A stretch of 64,000 bases of DNA, from contig NZ_JAMZNK010000005.1 of the NCBI RefSeq assembly GCF_027980145.1, forward strand, positions 62,001-126,000, given 5' to 3'. Shown one piece after another: positions 27,134-36,001 of this stretch. Below the pieces are notes generated by a model. The model was not told the origin of the DNA and searched no databases. It was given only the letters and a program-made list of their open reading frames with translations. This DNA comes from Flavobacterium azizsancarii. GTDB taxonomy: Bacteria; Bacteroidota; Bacteroidia; Flavobacteriales; Flavobacteriaceae. Made by a program: the position numbers and the translations under genes. Position 1 is the first letter of the stretch. Every line of letters begins with the position of its first letter.

Positions 27134-28876
27134 TTACATAATCAAACGAACTCCGCCTAAATCAGAAACTCTGTAAGAGAATTTATTTCCGGGCGAACCT
27201 ATAAACATAAAGTTCTTTGGGATTTTCCATTTTTTGGATAATTCGTCTATTATTTCAGGACCAAAAACACCTTGTATTTCGAGATATTCCAAATCTATTT
27301 CGTCGTAAGCGCGATCAAGAACTTCGAGATCTTTTATTAAAGCTTCGTTTCTTGAAGTATTGTTTGTTACATATACGATCTTTAATTTATTTGTCGTTTC
27401 GTTTCCCTGAACATATTGAAGCACTTTATTTAAAATAGCAATATCATCGCCTTTGGTAAAAAAAACAAATTCCTGCGAATTTATTTCGACACTAAGTTTT
27501 TGTAAATAACGATTACTTAGAATTACCATTTTTCGTAAAGGCTGATAGAAATATTCTAAAGCTTGAATTAATAGCCGAATTAAAATGACACGATTGAGCA
27601 TGATTCCGATAAAAATCAAAGAGGGAACCATGTATTTTAGAAATGTATAAAATGAATTGATATTCAATTTCATGTTCCCGATAAAAGCGGCGATAATAAA
27701 TGAAACTGCTACAACTACTGCAATCCCGCGCGCGCGCTCAGGTCTTGGTAATTTTTTACGCTTAAATTTAAGTAATAAATTTCCAATTCCGAATAATGCC
27801 ATTACAGCCAAAAATGAAAATGTATAAACACCGGCTAATGATTCTAAGTGTCCGCTGGTAGCAAAAAGCACAGAAATACAAAGGACTAAAAAACTGATAA
27901 CGATTCGATAATGCGAACCTCTTTTATTTTGTTTCAGGAAATAATTGGGAAGAATTCTATCCAATGTCATTCGGTTTAATAATCCGGAAACCCCAACAAA
28001 GGAAGTAAGTACAGCTCCGCATAATACTAAAACGGCATCGATAGAAATTAACCATGCCAACCAGGATCCGCCGGTTGTTTGTCCTAAATAGGCAAGGAGT
28101 GCTTGTTTGTTTTCGCCAACTTCTGCAAGCGGAATGATACTTATTAATAGAATAGCTATTACAGGATTGAAGAAACTTACGATCGCCCACATATTTCGCA
28201 GTGTTTTTGGAAAAACCCCATGCTCTTGTTCTTCAACAAAATTGGCTGAACTTTCAAAACCTGAGATTCCAAGCATTGCTGCCGAAAATCCCAGAAAAAG
28301 CGCAGTTTTTATATTTCCGTATGCAATGGGGGCTTGCCAATTGATATAAAAAGTTTCTAAACCATTATTCAGGACAAACCACAACGATGCCAGAACAAGT
28401 AAACTTAAAGTTGCCAGATGGGTTATAAAAATAATAACCGCAACAAATGCAGATTCGCCAATTCCTAAAATTGCAAGTCCGGTAAACAGAATTAAAACAA
28501 CAACTGTTGCAATGGTTACATCTAAACTTTGAAAAATTCCGTGCAGATAATGCATTCCTTCTGATGCCGAAATTACTGCTGTTGCCATATAAGACAAAAC
28601 GGTTAATGTTGCAGCCAATGATGCCAATCGTTTTGTCGATGTATTTAATAAAACATTGTAAGCACCACCGTTTAAAGGAATTGCACCAACAACTTCTCCA
28701 TAAATTTTTCTGAATAAGAATAAAACAATTGCAACAATTAATAAAGAAATCCAGGCATACTGACCTGCATATAAAATAGTTAATGCTGAAACATACAAAC
28801 AAGAAGAGCTAATATCATTTCCGCAAATTGCTGTTGCCTGCAGCTGGTTTAATTTTTTGTGTACAAGTTCTTTCAT
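27134..28876 (-). CDS. APC-superfamily amino acid permease
   Basis: A 580-residue transporter. About twelve hydrophobic helices run from residue 15 to about 430. The first helix carries the unwound CGNDISSSCLYVSALTILYA and the next GEVVGAIPLNGGAYNVLLN motif typical of the family; SGFESSANFVEEQEHGVFPK is the TM6-7 region. The last 140 residues are soluble and hydrophilic (KGDDIAILNKVLQYVQGNET; IIDELSKKWKIPKNFMFIGS), perhaps regulatory. The substrate is not deducible. Monocistronic. Confidence 0.9.
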   Translation of the reverse strand: MKELVHKKLNQLQATAICGNDISSSCLYVSALTILYAGQYAWISLLIVAIVLFLFRKIYGEVVGAIPLNGGAYNVLLNTSTKRLASLAATLTVLSYMATAVISASEGMHYLHGIFQSLDVTIATVVVLILFTGLAILGIGESAFVAVIIFITHLATLSLLVLASLWFVLNNGLETFYINWQAPIAYGNIKTALFLGFSAAMLGISGFESSANFVEEQEHGVFPKTLRNMWAIVSFFNPVIAILLISIIPLAEVGENKQALLAYLGQTTGGSWLAWLISIDAVLVLCGAVLTSFVGVSGLLNRMTLDRILPNYFLKQNKRGSHYRIVISFLVLCISVLFATSGHLESLAGVYTFSFLAVMALFGIGNLLLKFKRKKLPRPERARGIAVVVAVSFIIAAFIGNMKLNINSFYTFLKYMVPSLIFIGIMLNRVILIRLLIQALEYFYQPLRKMVILSNRYLQKLSVEINSQEFVFFTKGDDIAILNKVLQYVQGNETTNKLKIVYVTNNTSRNEALIKDLEVLDRAYDEIDLEYLEIQGVFGPEIIDELSKKWKIPKNFMFIGSPGNKFSYRVSDLGGVRLIM

Positions 28877-29017
28877 AGTAATTCAAGATTAAAACACGAT
28901 TAACTCAACAAAACTAGTAACAAGCAAGCAAATTCTTAAGAGTGGCAGATATATTGATAAAGACTAAAAATATATTTTAGCTAATGTGCGTATTTTTGAA
29001 TTTCTAAGTTATAGAAA

Positions 29018-29488
29018 TTATTTGGATTCCTGAAATTTTTTGAGTGACAATAAGGCTTGTTGCTGAATTTTCTTCTGAAAAAAGCCTGTCCAGCCTAACA
29101 AATAACCCATAGGACCAAAAGCCTGTTTAGACCATTTCCAAACATCAAAACTATCAATATGCGTGATGATTAATCCGTCTTGAAAAGTAAACTTTGCCGT
29201 GATTTTATTGACTACGTTTCTATTGGTTTTACTAAAATTATAGGAAGCAACCCATTTCGCTGAGCCTGAAAAATCATCTGCTTTTATATCTGAAAACTCT
29301 ATTTTAATATTTCCTTTGCTTTTTAAAATTAGCATTTCCCACATTTTAGAAACCTGATTTTCTTTTAGCAAACCAAAAGCAGGATCTGTAAAATGAATTT
29401 TAGGATGGTAACATTCACTCATAGTTTTAGCATCGCTATTTGCAAAAGCAGTATAAAATTTTGTGATCAAAGCTTCGTTAGCATCCAT
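29018..29488 (-). CDS. SnoaL/NTF2-like protein
   Basis: A 156-residue cone-fold protein. The opening ITKFYTAFANSDAKTMSECY and HPKIHFTDPAFGLLKENQVS are typical of SnoaL-like domains, followed by SAKWVASYNFSKTNRNVVNK and ITHIDSFDVWKWSKQAFGPM. Homologues in Bacteroidota are annotated as nuclear transport factor 2 family proteins without a known ligand. It has no signal peptide. Confidence 0.85.
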   Translation of the reverse strand: MDANEALITKFYTAFANSDAKTMSECYHPKIHFTDPAFGLLKENQVSKMWEMLILKSKGNIKIEFSDIKADDFSGSAKWVASYNFSKTNRNVVNKITAKFTFQDGLIITHIDSFDVWKWSKQAFGPMGYLLGWTGFFQKKIQQQALLSLKKFQESK

Positions 29489-29541
29489 AAGGAATAAATT
29501 AAAAGTATAAATATAGGATTTATTAGATCAAAATAATTTAT

Positions 29542-30066
29542 TTACAAAGCGCTAATCGCTGCTGCAGTATCAAATGATTTTTTAGATTTATCGAAAGCCG
29601 TAGAAAAATATGTCATTTTATTTAAGGCGGTAAAATATCCGGTTTGATCTCCAAATGCATTAGAGCTTCCTTTTAGGATAAATCTAATGCCTCTAATATC
29701 ATTCTTTTTTAATTTTGCCATTTCGGCCGGTGTAAAATAATAATATGTTGATGTTGTGCCATCGGCATTTTCATTGGTATTTTTGTCAACACAAGGTATT
29801 ACATCGGCATTGGCCAAATCAACGTATAAACCTCCGGAAATTCTGGTTTTATCATCCGTAGTCTTAATGGTTAATTTTAAAACGCCTCCTTTTTCTGTTT
29901 TTGCAATCTGAACATTAGCTTCGCCTGTATAAACATATTTTTCGACTATGAAAGTATAATTCTCAGTCGCAGGATAAGGTTTTGATCCTTTTATACTCAT
30001 TGTTTGCTGAGCATTTGCAAATGTTGAAATTAACAGTAATATTAAAAAAGGCAATTTTAAATTCAT
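29542..30066 (-). CDS. Exported protein of unknown function
   Basis: A 174-residue protein with a signal peptide (residues 1-19, ending ANAQ). The mature part is beta-rich and has no motif I recognise (YTFIVEKYVYTGEANVQIAK, GGLYVDLANADVIPCVDK). It lies in a minus-strand run with the lipoprotein and M23 peptidase genes (gaps of 9 and 6 bp), which are therefore likely to be co-transcribed. Confidence 0.6.
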   Translation of the reverse strand: MNLKLPFLILLLISTFANAQQTMSIKGSKPYPATENYTFIVEKYVYTGEANVQIAKTEKGGVLKLTIKTTDDKTRISGGLYVDLANADVIPCVDKNTNENADGTTSTYYYFTPAEMAKLKKNDIRGIRFILKGSSNAFGDQTGYFTALNKMTYFSTAFDKSKKSFDTAAAISAL

Positions 30067-30075
30067 AGTGTTACT

Positions 30076-30552
30076 TTATTGTTCAGTTAGTTTTGAATCA
30101 AATTTTTCGTCCCAATCCATTGATTTAATGGAAGAAACCAAATTATCTTCATTTACAAAAACGCGCAATTCTTTATTGGCTATTTTTTTTGTGTATAAGG
30201 CGCGATAACGGTAAACAATCTCTTGTTTAGTTTTGTAAACGCCATCTAATTTTAAGTCTATAAAACTTCCGTAATATTGTCTAAAACGCTGACATGTTTT
30301 GGTCAGACGTTCCTCAGTTGTGTTTTCCCTAACCGATGCCGTAACTTCAGTTTCATTAAAAGGTTTAAACTTAGAGGTATTGCAAGTTTCTAAAACTCTT
30401 TTTCCTAATTCGTACGCTTTTTGCTGTTGGTTGGAATTAATTTCTGAACTGGAAATTTTCTTAATCTTCAAATCTTCAGTATCTCTACTAATTGTTTTCG
30501 ATTTACATCCAATTAACAACAACAAACATATAATCAATCCTGCTTTCTTCAT
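30076..30552 (-). CDS. Lipoprotein of unknown function
   Basis: A 158-residue protein with a lipobox (GLIICLLLLIGCKSK, lipidated Cys at about residue 16). The rest is charged, with CQRFRQYYGSFIDLKLDGVY and KQEIVYRYRALYTKKIANKE, reminiscent of small DUF-type fold proteins. No assignment. Its position between an exported protein and an M23 peptidase suggests an envelope operon. Confidence 0.6.
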   Translation of the reverse strand: MKKAGLIICLLLLIGCKSKTISRDTEDLKIKKISSSEINSNQQQKAYELGKRVLETCNTSKFKPFNETEVTASVRENTTEERLTKTCQRFRQYYGSFIDLKLDGVYKTKQEIVYRYRALYTKKIANKELRVFVNEDNLVSSIKSMDWDEKFDSKLTEQ

Positions 30553-30558
30553 AACTAT

Positions 30559-31236
30559 TTAAGTAATTTTTAATAATAAGTTGGGGTCGGGGCAGTTTTC
30601 TATATAGAAATTCAAATCATTTGTATTACAAACTCCGGGATAATCACCATAATATGCTTCAATATTTTTTATAATCTGAAAATGCAAATGTGGTGCGTAA
30701 TCGCCATTAACTGTAGAGTTTCCTAAGGTTCCAATGATTTCACCTCTATTAAAAACTTTTCCAACACTAAGGTTTTCTATACTTTCTAACGATAAATGCC
30801 CGTATAAAGTATAAAATTTTTCATTTTCGATAATGTGCTCTAAAATTATTGTTGGACCATAATCTCCTAAACCAATATTATTCTTAAAGCTGTGCACTAT
30901 TCCGTTTATTGGTGCCAAAACTGACGTATTTTCTTTTGCCCATAAATCCAGACCTATATGAATATTGCGTTCAGGGATGGCATCATTTTTAAAGATTGTA
31001 CTTCGTTTATACAATGTCCGGCCTTCGATATAGCCGCCAAATGCTACTTCGGCATTATTCTTTTCTAAATAATTTGAAATGAAATTTTCAAATTCGGCAG
31101 CACTTTCAGGTTTAACCTGAACCAGCTCCTGATTGGTCACTGATAAATCAAGCGGAATATATTTTGAAATATCAATATCAGCATCAATAATCTTAGTAGG
31201 TGGTAAGGCTTTTAATATGGAGACGAGAGGTTTCAT
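30559..31236 (-). CDS. M23-family peptidoglycan peptidase
   Basis: A 225-residue LytM-like domain protein. The zinc-binding HIGLDLWAKENTSVLAPING (HxxxD) and the C-terminal YGHLSLESIENLSVG and APHLHFQII (HxH) are intact. No signal peptide is evident in the first 30 residues, which is unusual for a cell-wall enzyme; a cytoplasmic or non-classical location, or a different start, should be considered. It heads the run with the lipoprotein gene. Confidence 0.85.
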   Translation of the reverse strand: MKPLVSILKALPPTKIIDADIDISKYIPLDLSVTNQELVQVKPESAAEFENFISNYLEKNNAEVAFGGYIEGRTLYKRSTIFKNDAIPERNIHIGLDLWAKENTSVLAPINGIVHSFKNNIGLGDYGPTIILEHIIENEKFYTLYGHLSLESIENLSVGKVFNRGEIIGTLGNSTVNGDYAPHLHFQIIKNIEAYYGDYPGVCNTNDLNFYIENCPDPNLLLKIT

Positions 31237-31249
31237 ACAATTTTAAAAT

Positions 31250-31915
31250 TTAGGCAACTTTTTCAATAATTATTAATTCATTATGCACTTCTATCCTGGG
31301 CAGCATTTTTGAAGAAAATAATTCAGAATTTATTTCAGAAATATATTTTCGGTTTCGAACATTGTGCGCTTCATCAAGAATCATAGTGTTAAAAAGAACG
31401 AAACCCTGATTTTGCAAAAGAGAACAAATGCGTCCGCTAAAAAAACTTTCAAATAAAAAATTTGGCATTTTGATATCTTCAAAAATATCAATAATAATAA
31501 GATCGTATTTATTTTTTGTCTTTAAAACAAATTCAAAAGCATCATCAATAATAATTTCCAATTGTTTAATTTGATCAAGGTTAAAATACTGATTTGCTAT
31601 CTGAATCATATCCGGATCAATTTCGACACCAGTAATTTTTCCTTTATAATCAATTTCGTCTACTAATGTTTTGATAACACTTCCGCCCGCAACTCCTAAT
31701 AATAAAATGTGATCCATTTTAAGAATGGCCTCATAACCAATATTCCTAAGTCCGTACCTTAATATACGCTGCAAACTTCCGTATGAATAATTGGTGTTCT
31801 CAGAATCCAGAACCAATTCTCCATTTGACCACGTAATTTCTATAATCTTACTTCTTTCTGATTTTTTTTTAAATATTTTTATTGGAATGATATAACTGAA
31901 TAATTTTTGGATCAT
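31250..31915 (-). CDS. Spermidine-synthase-like SAM-binding protein
   Basis: A 221-residue Rossmann-fold protein. Motif I is HILLLGVAGGSVIKTLVDEI, followed by ITGVEIDPDMIQIANQYFNL and an acidic IIDDAFEFVLKTKNKYDLII DIFED stretch. This is the spermidine synthase/fused-methyltransferase fold, without the decarboxylated-SAM gatekeeper Asp I would need to call spermidine synthesis. It is the last host gene before the prophage and starts about 200 bp from the integrase. Confidence 0.8.
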   Translation of the reverse strand: MIQKLFSYIIPIKIFKKKSERSKIIEITWSNGELVLDSENTNYSYGSLQRILRYGLRNIGYEAILKMDHILLLGVAGGSVIKTLVDEIDYKGKITGVEIDPDMIQIANQYFNLDQIKQLEIIIDDAFEFVLKTKNKYDLIIIDIFEDIKMPNFLFESFFSGRICSLLQNQGFVLFNTMILDEAHNVRNRKYISEINSELFSSKMLPRIEVHNELIIIEKVA

Positions 31916-32020
31916 TTTAAATGCTTTTACTCAAATTTACCACTTATGCAATCAATGTTAATTAAAAATTAAAGCATTGTAAATTAATGAGTTGTGTTTA
32001 TTTTTAGTTTAAAATTTGGT

Positions 32021-32079
32021 GTTAGTAATTACGATATTTTGTTAGTAACTATAGTTGTTGTTAGTAAATTAGTTAGTAA
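32021..32079. repeat. Four GTTAGTAA direct repeats beside the integrase
   Basis: GTTAGTAA occurs at 32021, 32041, 32060 and 32072, in the same orientation, immediately upstream of the integrase promoter. Possible arm-type integrase sites or operators at the prophage left end. Confidence 0.6.
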
Positions 32080-32086
32080 AAACATA

Positions 32087-32094
32087 TAATTTTG
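32087..32094 (+). promoter_or_regulatory. Candidate -7 element of the integrase promoter
   Basis: TAATTTTG fits TAnnTTTG, 25 bp upstream of the integrase ATG and just after the GTTAGTAA repeats. No TTG lies at the ideal spacing. Confidence 0.45.
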
Positions 32095-32118
32095 CTCTTA
32101 TAAAACTAATCAAAAAAT

Positions 32119-33429
32119 ATGGTAACTGAAAATATAATCTTTCAAAAAGACAAAGGTGACACCGATTTAGGGTACGTTTATGTGAATTTTAAAGAAAGGG
32201 GACAATCCTCTAAACGAGTTTCGACAAAGATTAAAATTAACCGTAAATATTTTGATGATTTTAAAAATGACGAGTTGCCAACTTTTAATCCCACAAAAGA
32301 ATTTGATTATCAATCTTTAAATCAAAAGATTGTGGAAATTATCACAGGAAACAGTTTGCCTAAGTCAGCTACTGACGATTATATCGTTTACTTCAAAACA
32401 TGGATGGATACCTTGTTGCATGGTGGTACAAGAACAACTTACAGAACGGTTTACAATCGACTAGTAAAAGATTTTCCGGACGGACTAAAATTTGCTGAAA
32501 TGAACTCTAATTGGTTTTTTTCATACACAAAGAACCTTCGCACAAAACACAATCTAAGTCAAGGTTATACCAGGTTTACCATGGCTACTATTATCCATGC
32601 TTGCCAAGTAGCAAATGATGATGATAATCTGAACATAGACAAGATTCATTTTAAAATTTCAAAGTTAAAATTAAAAAATAATGAGAATGCAACCCATATA
32701 CTTCTGAATGATGCTGATGTCAATCAACTTTTGGAATACAAGTACAACACAGAACATCCTAATAGAATAAACAAGAGAAGATTTGAATATATCAGTTTCG
32801 GGTTATGTCAATTGTTTGGAATGGGAGCAAGGTTTTCTGATATGCTTTTATTAAGACATGGAAATTTCACTAAAGAATGCATTTATATACAACTTCCTAA
32901 AACAAAGAAGTACAAACAAATACCTTATAGCATTATGCTACTAACGACAATGTACAAGTACATTCATCGTGAGTCAAAATTTACATTGCTCGAATTGGAG
33001 CGCATCGGTAATTATCTTAACGAACAGGAAAAACTGAAATGGTTGCGAGATAGTATTTTGGAATATGTTTCTGAATACCGACCTGAAGCATTTTTCTTCC
33101 GATTTGTACCAAAAGAACTTTGGGAATATGATTCGGCAGAACCTTTTAATGACGAACAGTTTGCAGCATTTTCAAGGGCTAGAACTTTATATAACACCAA
33201 TTTAAGGCAGTATTCAATTGACCATGATTTTGGATTTTCATTATCAAGCCATGCTTTTAGGTATAAGTTTGTTGCCAATTGCCGTGAACAAAAGATAGGT
33301 ATATATGAAATTTCAAAGATGCTTGGACATTCAAGAATTTCAACAACAGAAAATTATATAAAAAAACATTTCGGTTTTGATGATTCTTTAGAGATAATGA
33401 ATGTTGTAGACAGGAAATATATTAAATAA
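32119..33429 (+). CDS. Tyrosine-type site-specific integrase
   Basis: A 436-residue recombinase. The N-terminal part has a Bacteroidota-type arm-binding segment and a SAM-like core-binding domain. Catalytic residues can be read: Arg238 in GMGARFSDMLLLR, a Lys in PKTKKYKQIPY, His378 and Arg381 in SSHAFRYKF, His404 in MLGHSRISTTENYI and Tyr413. The whole set is intact, so it should be active. It defines the prophage left end and points into the element. Confidence 0.95.
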   Translation: MVTENIIFQKDKGDTDLGYVYVNFKERGQSSKRVSTKIKINRKYFDDFKNDELPTFNPTKEFDYQSLNQKIVEIITGNSLPKSATDDYIVYFKTWMDTLLHGGTRTTYRTVYNRLVKDFPDGLKFAEMNSNWFFSYTKNLRTKHNLSQGYTRFTMATIIHACQVANDDDNLNIDKIHFKISKLKLKNNENATHILLNDADVNQLLEYKYNTEHPNRINKRRFEYISFGLCQLFGMGARFSDMLLLRHGNFTKECIYIQLPKTKKYKQIPYSIMLLTTMYKYIHRESKFTLLELERIGNYLNEQEKLKWLRDSILEYVSEYRPEAFFFRFVPKELWEYDSAEPFNDEQFAAFSRARTLYNTNLRQYSIDHDFGFSLSSHAFRYKFVANCREQKIGIYEISKMLGHSRISTTENYIKKHFGFDDSLEIMNVVDRKYIK

Positions 33430-33574
33430 ACCTTGTCAGTAAATCTTAACAATCATATCTTTGAATTTTAGTACTGAGTCTTTTAAAGAGTTTTCGGATG
33501 TATATCAAATTACATTCATCGTTTTTAAGAAACTGAGAGTGAGAAATTACTCGATAAACTTAATTCTTATTACA

Positions 33575-33685
33575 ATGGAATTGAAACAGAAAACTAAATT
33601 TGAAATAGTTTGTCGTTTCGTTGGCTTCATAGCTTCGGTATGCACTATTTTAGGATTTATTCTACTCTTACTTAGTGTAAAATAA
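33575..33685 (+). CDS. Small single-helix membrane peptide
   Basis: A 36-residue peptide: a charged start MELKQKTKFE, then a membrane helix IVCRFVGFIASVCTILGFIL. An in-frame start at 33461 is possible, but the upstream residues look non-coding. A strong terminator lies directly after it, so it is a short independent unit. The function is unknown; the shape fits small phage membrane effectors or toxin-like peptides. Confidence 0.45.
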   Translation: MELKQKTKFEIVCRFVGFIASVCTILGFILLLLSVK

Positions 33686-33690
33686 AAAAC

Positions 33691-33728
33691 AACCCCAACG
33701 TAGAGATACATTGGGGTTTCTTTTTTTT
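33691..33728 (+). terminator. Terminator after the small membrane peptide
   Basis: AACCCCAA (33691-33698) pairs with TTGGGGTT (33711-33718) across a 12-nt loop, followed by TCTTTTTTTT. Confidence 0.9.
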
Positions 33729-33889
33729 ATTAGTTTTCGTAAAATGGCTTGTGGAACTGAGGTTATGATAAACTTATAATTAAAATACAAAACAACTTCT
33801 TAACTAATTAACTGTCAAAGGATTGTGAAATATGTTAAAATTTAACTTAAAAATCTCTTAAAAAACTTTTTTCGACGCAATCATTACCT

Positions 33890-33897
33890 TATCTTTG
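33890..33897 (+). promoter_or_regulatory. Candidate -7 element upstream of two overlapping mini-ORFs
   Basis: TATCTTTG fits TAnnTTTG. The leader that follows contains a GCCCA...TGGGC dyad (33916-33943) and an A7GTTCT7 dyad near 33950-33966. Confidence 0.5.
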
Positions 33898-33991
33898 TGC
33901 ACAAAATAAAAATTTGCCCAATCTCGTTTAATAACAAGTGGGCTAAATAAAAAAAGTTCTTTTTTTAATGTTTAATTAAATAATAGTAATC

Positions 33992-34126
33992 ATGAAAAAC
34001 ACGCAAAGTTTTTACAAAAACCGAAAGGGCGACGGTGAACCAGCCCCTCATTATTTAATTTCACACGAATGGATAACGATTCGAAGTCCGGATGGACAAT
34101 GTTCAAAACTATTATTTCCATTATAG
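33992..34126 (+). CDS. 44-residue hydrophilic mini-ORF (tentative)
   Basis: The frame begins MKNTQSFYKNRKGDGEPAPH and ends in CSKLLFPL. No family is recognised. It follows a good -7 element and overlaps a second mini-ORF in another frame. Either one alone, or both, may be translated. Confidence 0.35.
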   Translation: MKNTQSFYKNRKGDGEPAPHYLISHEWITIRSPDGQCSKLLFPL

Positions 34127-34185
34127 GCGCGATACCTGGAGTAATAGAATTTATTAAAATAATCTTACTATTTTTAAATAAGTAA
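34069..34185 (+). CDS. 38-residue hydrophobic mini-ORF (tentative)
   Basis: MDNDSKSGWTMFKTIISIIG then AIPGVIEFIKIILLFLNK: a hydrophilic start and one membrane helix ending in a basic residue. It overlaps the 44-residue frame by 58 bp and is followed within 13 bp by a terminator. It resembles the other single-helix peptide units at 33575 and 42936. Confidence 0.4.
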   Translation: MDNDSKSGWTMFKTIISIIGAIPGVIEFIKIILLFLNK

Positions 34186-34197
34186 GGTTAGACAAAG

Positions 34198-34232
34198 ACC
34201 CGATGTACTGAAATACATCGGGTTTCGTTTTT
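34198..34232 (+). terminator. Terminator of the mini-ORF unit
   Basis: ACCCGATGTA / TACATCGGGT (34198-34207, 34214-34223) with a CTGAAA loop, then TTCGTTTTT. Confidence 0.9.
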
Positions 34233-34249
34233 ATTATATAATCATGGGT

Positions 34250-34680
34250 GCAAATATAATGTTTATATTTAATAAAACAATGAGATATAAATGAAATTAT
34301 TCCATTTAAAGAATTTTTAATAGATATCTCACTAGATATAGTGGATTAAGTCAATAAAAAAATGGAAATACTTCTCAAATATATAGACATAAAGATATAT
34401 AAGCAATAATTTTTAATAAAAATACACTATAAATACCATAGATAATTCAATAGGTCACTATATTTATTCAAATAGTATAGAATAAATATATTTATTAAAA
34501 TATTCTCATAGATGTATCAAACTATTTAAATAGATAATCCAATAGGTCGCTATATTTATTCAAATAGATAGAATAGATTTATCAAACTATTGGAATTCTA
34601 TTTATATAAAAATATACTATTTCAATATATTAGGGATAATATCTTGAAATAAATTTTTAATATATATAATATAAAAATAT
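34250..34680. repeat. Very AT-rich region with direct repeats
   Basis: A 34-bp unit, ATAAT(T/C)CAATAGGTC(A/G)CTATATTTATTCAAATAG, occurs at 34442-34475 and 34534-34567 with two differences. Around it are further AATAGAT/ATAGATA words and ATCAAACTATT copies. There is no open frame. It could be a regulatory or replication region of the phage, or decayed sequence. Confidence 0.7.
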
Positions 34681-34690
34681 ATTAATCAAC

Positions 34691-34849
34691 ATGTACAGAA
34701 TTTCTAAAAAACACTTCATCTGTTTCAAAACAAAAGACCTAATAGATTATATTTCCAATACTGAGAATAAATCATTCTATTTAGACATTAAGCACTACAA
34801 GATTTTCTTCCTTGTAAAGCGAAATGAACTAAACGAAATGTTTACCTAA
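34691..34849 (+). CDS. Small phage protein of unknown function
   Basis: A 52-residue frame: MYRISKKHFICFKTKDLIDY ... SFYLDIKHYKIFFLVKRNEL. Basic, with alternating aromatic residues, possibly a small DNA-binding protein. It is bounded by a terminator 22 bp downstream. Confidence 0.5.
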   Translation: MYRISKKHFICFKTKDLIDYISNTENKSFYLDIKHYKIFFLVKRNELNEMFT

Positions 34850-34870
34850 TTCATTTTTATTTTTATTAAT

Positions 34871-34912
34871 AACCCCTTTCTATTTTATTATAGAGGGGGT
34901 TGTTTTTTATAT
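34871..34912 (+). terminator. Terminator between the mini-gene and the late operon
   Basis: AACCCCtttCTA ... TAGaggGGGGTT, an interrupted stem, followed by GTTTTTTAT. Confidence 0.75.
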
Positions 34913-34938
34913 ATAGTTTAAACAACTAACAACGACAA

Positions 34939-35466
34939 TTGAAATTATACAGAAGTCTTGAAGACTTGGCTACGGATGATGCAAAGTGGCGACAGTTAGC
35001 CTTTAATATTACATTGGATAAAGAACTAGCGGATGAAATACTGCACAGTTTTTACAACAACATAATCACTTTAACAGATAATAAAGCGAAGGTAAATAAA
35101 GATTTAGAAATCAATGCAAACTATGTTATCACCGCATTAAAGAATGGCTTTAGAACTCATACTAAAAAGAACAGCCAGCGTATCTCATACAATGACAATT
35201 TCAATTTGATTGATGATGAAGATGGTTATGATTACGTACAGGACTGCATTAACCAATGTCTGACTGATGAAATCTTAAACGATGCTTCTCAGCTGGAATG
35301 GTTTGATAAAAAGCTTTTTCAAATCATAGTATATGAGAAGAAAATCAGCATGAGAAAACTTGCCAGGCAATCAGGTATAAGCTATAACACCATCCAAAAA
35401 TCAGTTGTCAAAACCAAACTATATCTAAAAAATAAGCAAGAATTAAAAAATGGCAAAGTCCAATAA
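34939..35466 (+). CDS. Sigma-70-like transcription regulator at the head of the packaging operon
   Basis: A 175-residue protein with a TTG start. DKELADEILHSFYNNIITLT resembles sigma region 2.1, ALKNGFRTHTKKNSQ the following helix, and IIVYEKKISMRKLARQSGIS with YNTIQKSVVKTKLYLKNK a region-4-type HTH. It lacks the longer region 2 of ECF factors. Proteins of this type head the terminase operons of several Bacteroidota phages. Inferred role: activating phage late transcription. The next gene overlaps its end by 17 bp. Confidence 0.7.
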   Translation: MKLYRSLEDLATDDAKWRQLAFNITLDKELADEILHSFYNNIITLTDNKAKVNKDLEINANYVITALKNGFRTHTKKNSQRISYNDNFNLIDDEDGYDYVQDCINQCLTDEILNDASQLEWFDKKLFQIIVYEKKISMRKLARQSGISYNTIQKSVVKTKLYLKNKQELKNGKVQ

Positions 35467-36001
35467 AATAGAAAAGAAAATAATCAAATTTGATAATCCG
35501 GAGATTGAATCTGATATCGATTTTACAGATGAATCATTGTTTGATGATTTAACTGATAAGTCCAGGCCCAAACCTTTAGAGGAATCGCAGTTTATTGAAT
35601 TACCTGAAACAGCACCCGAAATAAAAGAAGATGATTTCATAATTAAAGAATCAAATCTTGTAGAAGTAGAAGGTATAGGTGATATCATTCACATAGTTAC
35701 AAAAGCTATAGGCATCGAGCAGTGTGATGACTGCAAGAAACGTCAGAAACTATTAAATCAAATGTTCCCTTTTATTAAACAAGCAAAGAAAATGACTGAT
35801 GATAATATTATTTTTATTAAAAGAATAAAGTCTTCATCTGTTATTGGAAGTGCCGACCGTCAGACATTATTTGAACTTTATAATTACATCTTAACAGCAA
35901 AGCTAGTGGCTTGTGCTTGTCCCGGTGTCATCTTATCAATGCTCGATAAGCTATGGAACATTTATCTAGCTGACTACTCAAAAAATCCTGATGAAAAATA
36001 A
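35450..36001 (+). CDS. Conserved phage protein with a CxxC pair
   Basis: A 183-residue protein with an acidic N-terminal third (FDNPEIESDIDFTDESLFDD). The middle has VEVEGIGDIIHIVTKAIGIE and QCDDCKKRQKLLNQMFPFIK, a layout common in Bacteroidota phages just before the terminase genes; a second Cys pair is in VACACPGVILSMLDKLW. The function is unknown; DNA binding or packaging accessory is possible. It overlaps both neighbours, so it is part of one operon. Confidence 0.65.
   Translation: MAKSNKIEKKIIKFDNPEIESDIDFTDESLFDDLTDKSRPKPLEESQFIELPETAPEIKEDDFIIKESNLVEVEGIGDIIHIVTKAIGIEQCDDCKKRQKLLNQMFPFIKQAKKMTDDNIIFIKRIKSSSVIGSADRQTLFELYNYILTAKLVACACPGVILSMLDKLWNIYLADYSKNPDEK

Noticed and set aside
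28365..28802. A 145-codon frame within the permease gene
   Set aside because: Cys/Asn/Ile-rich composition and complete overlap with a well-supported transporter in another frame.
31950..32119. A tRNA attachment site at the prophage edge
   Set aside because: No tRNA-like sequence or clover-leaf arms were seen between the methyltransferase and the integrase.
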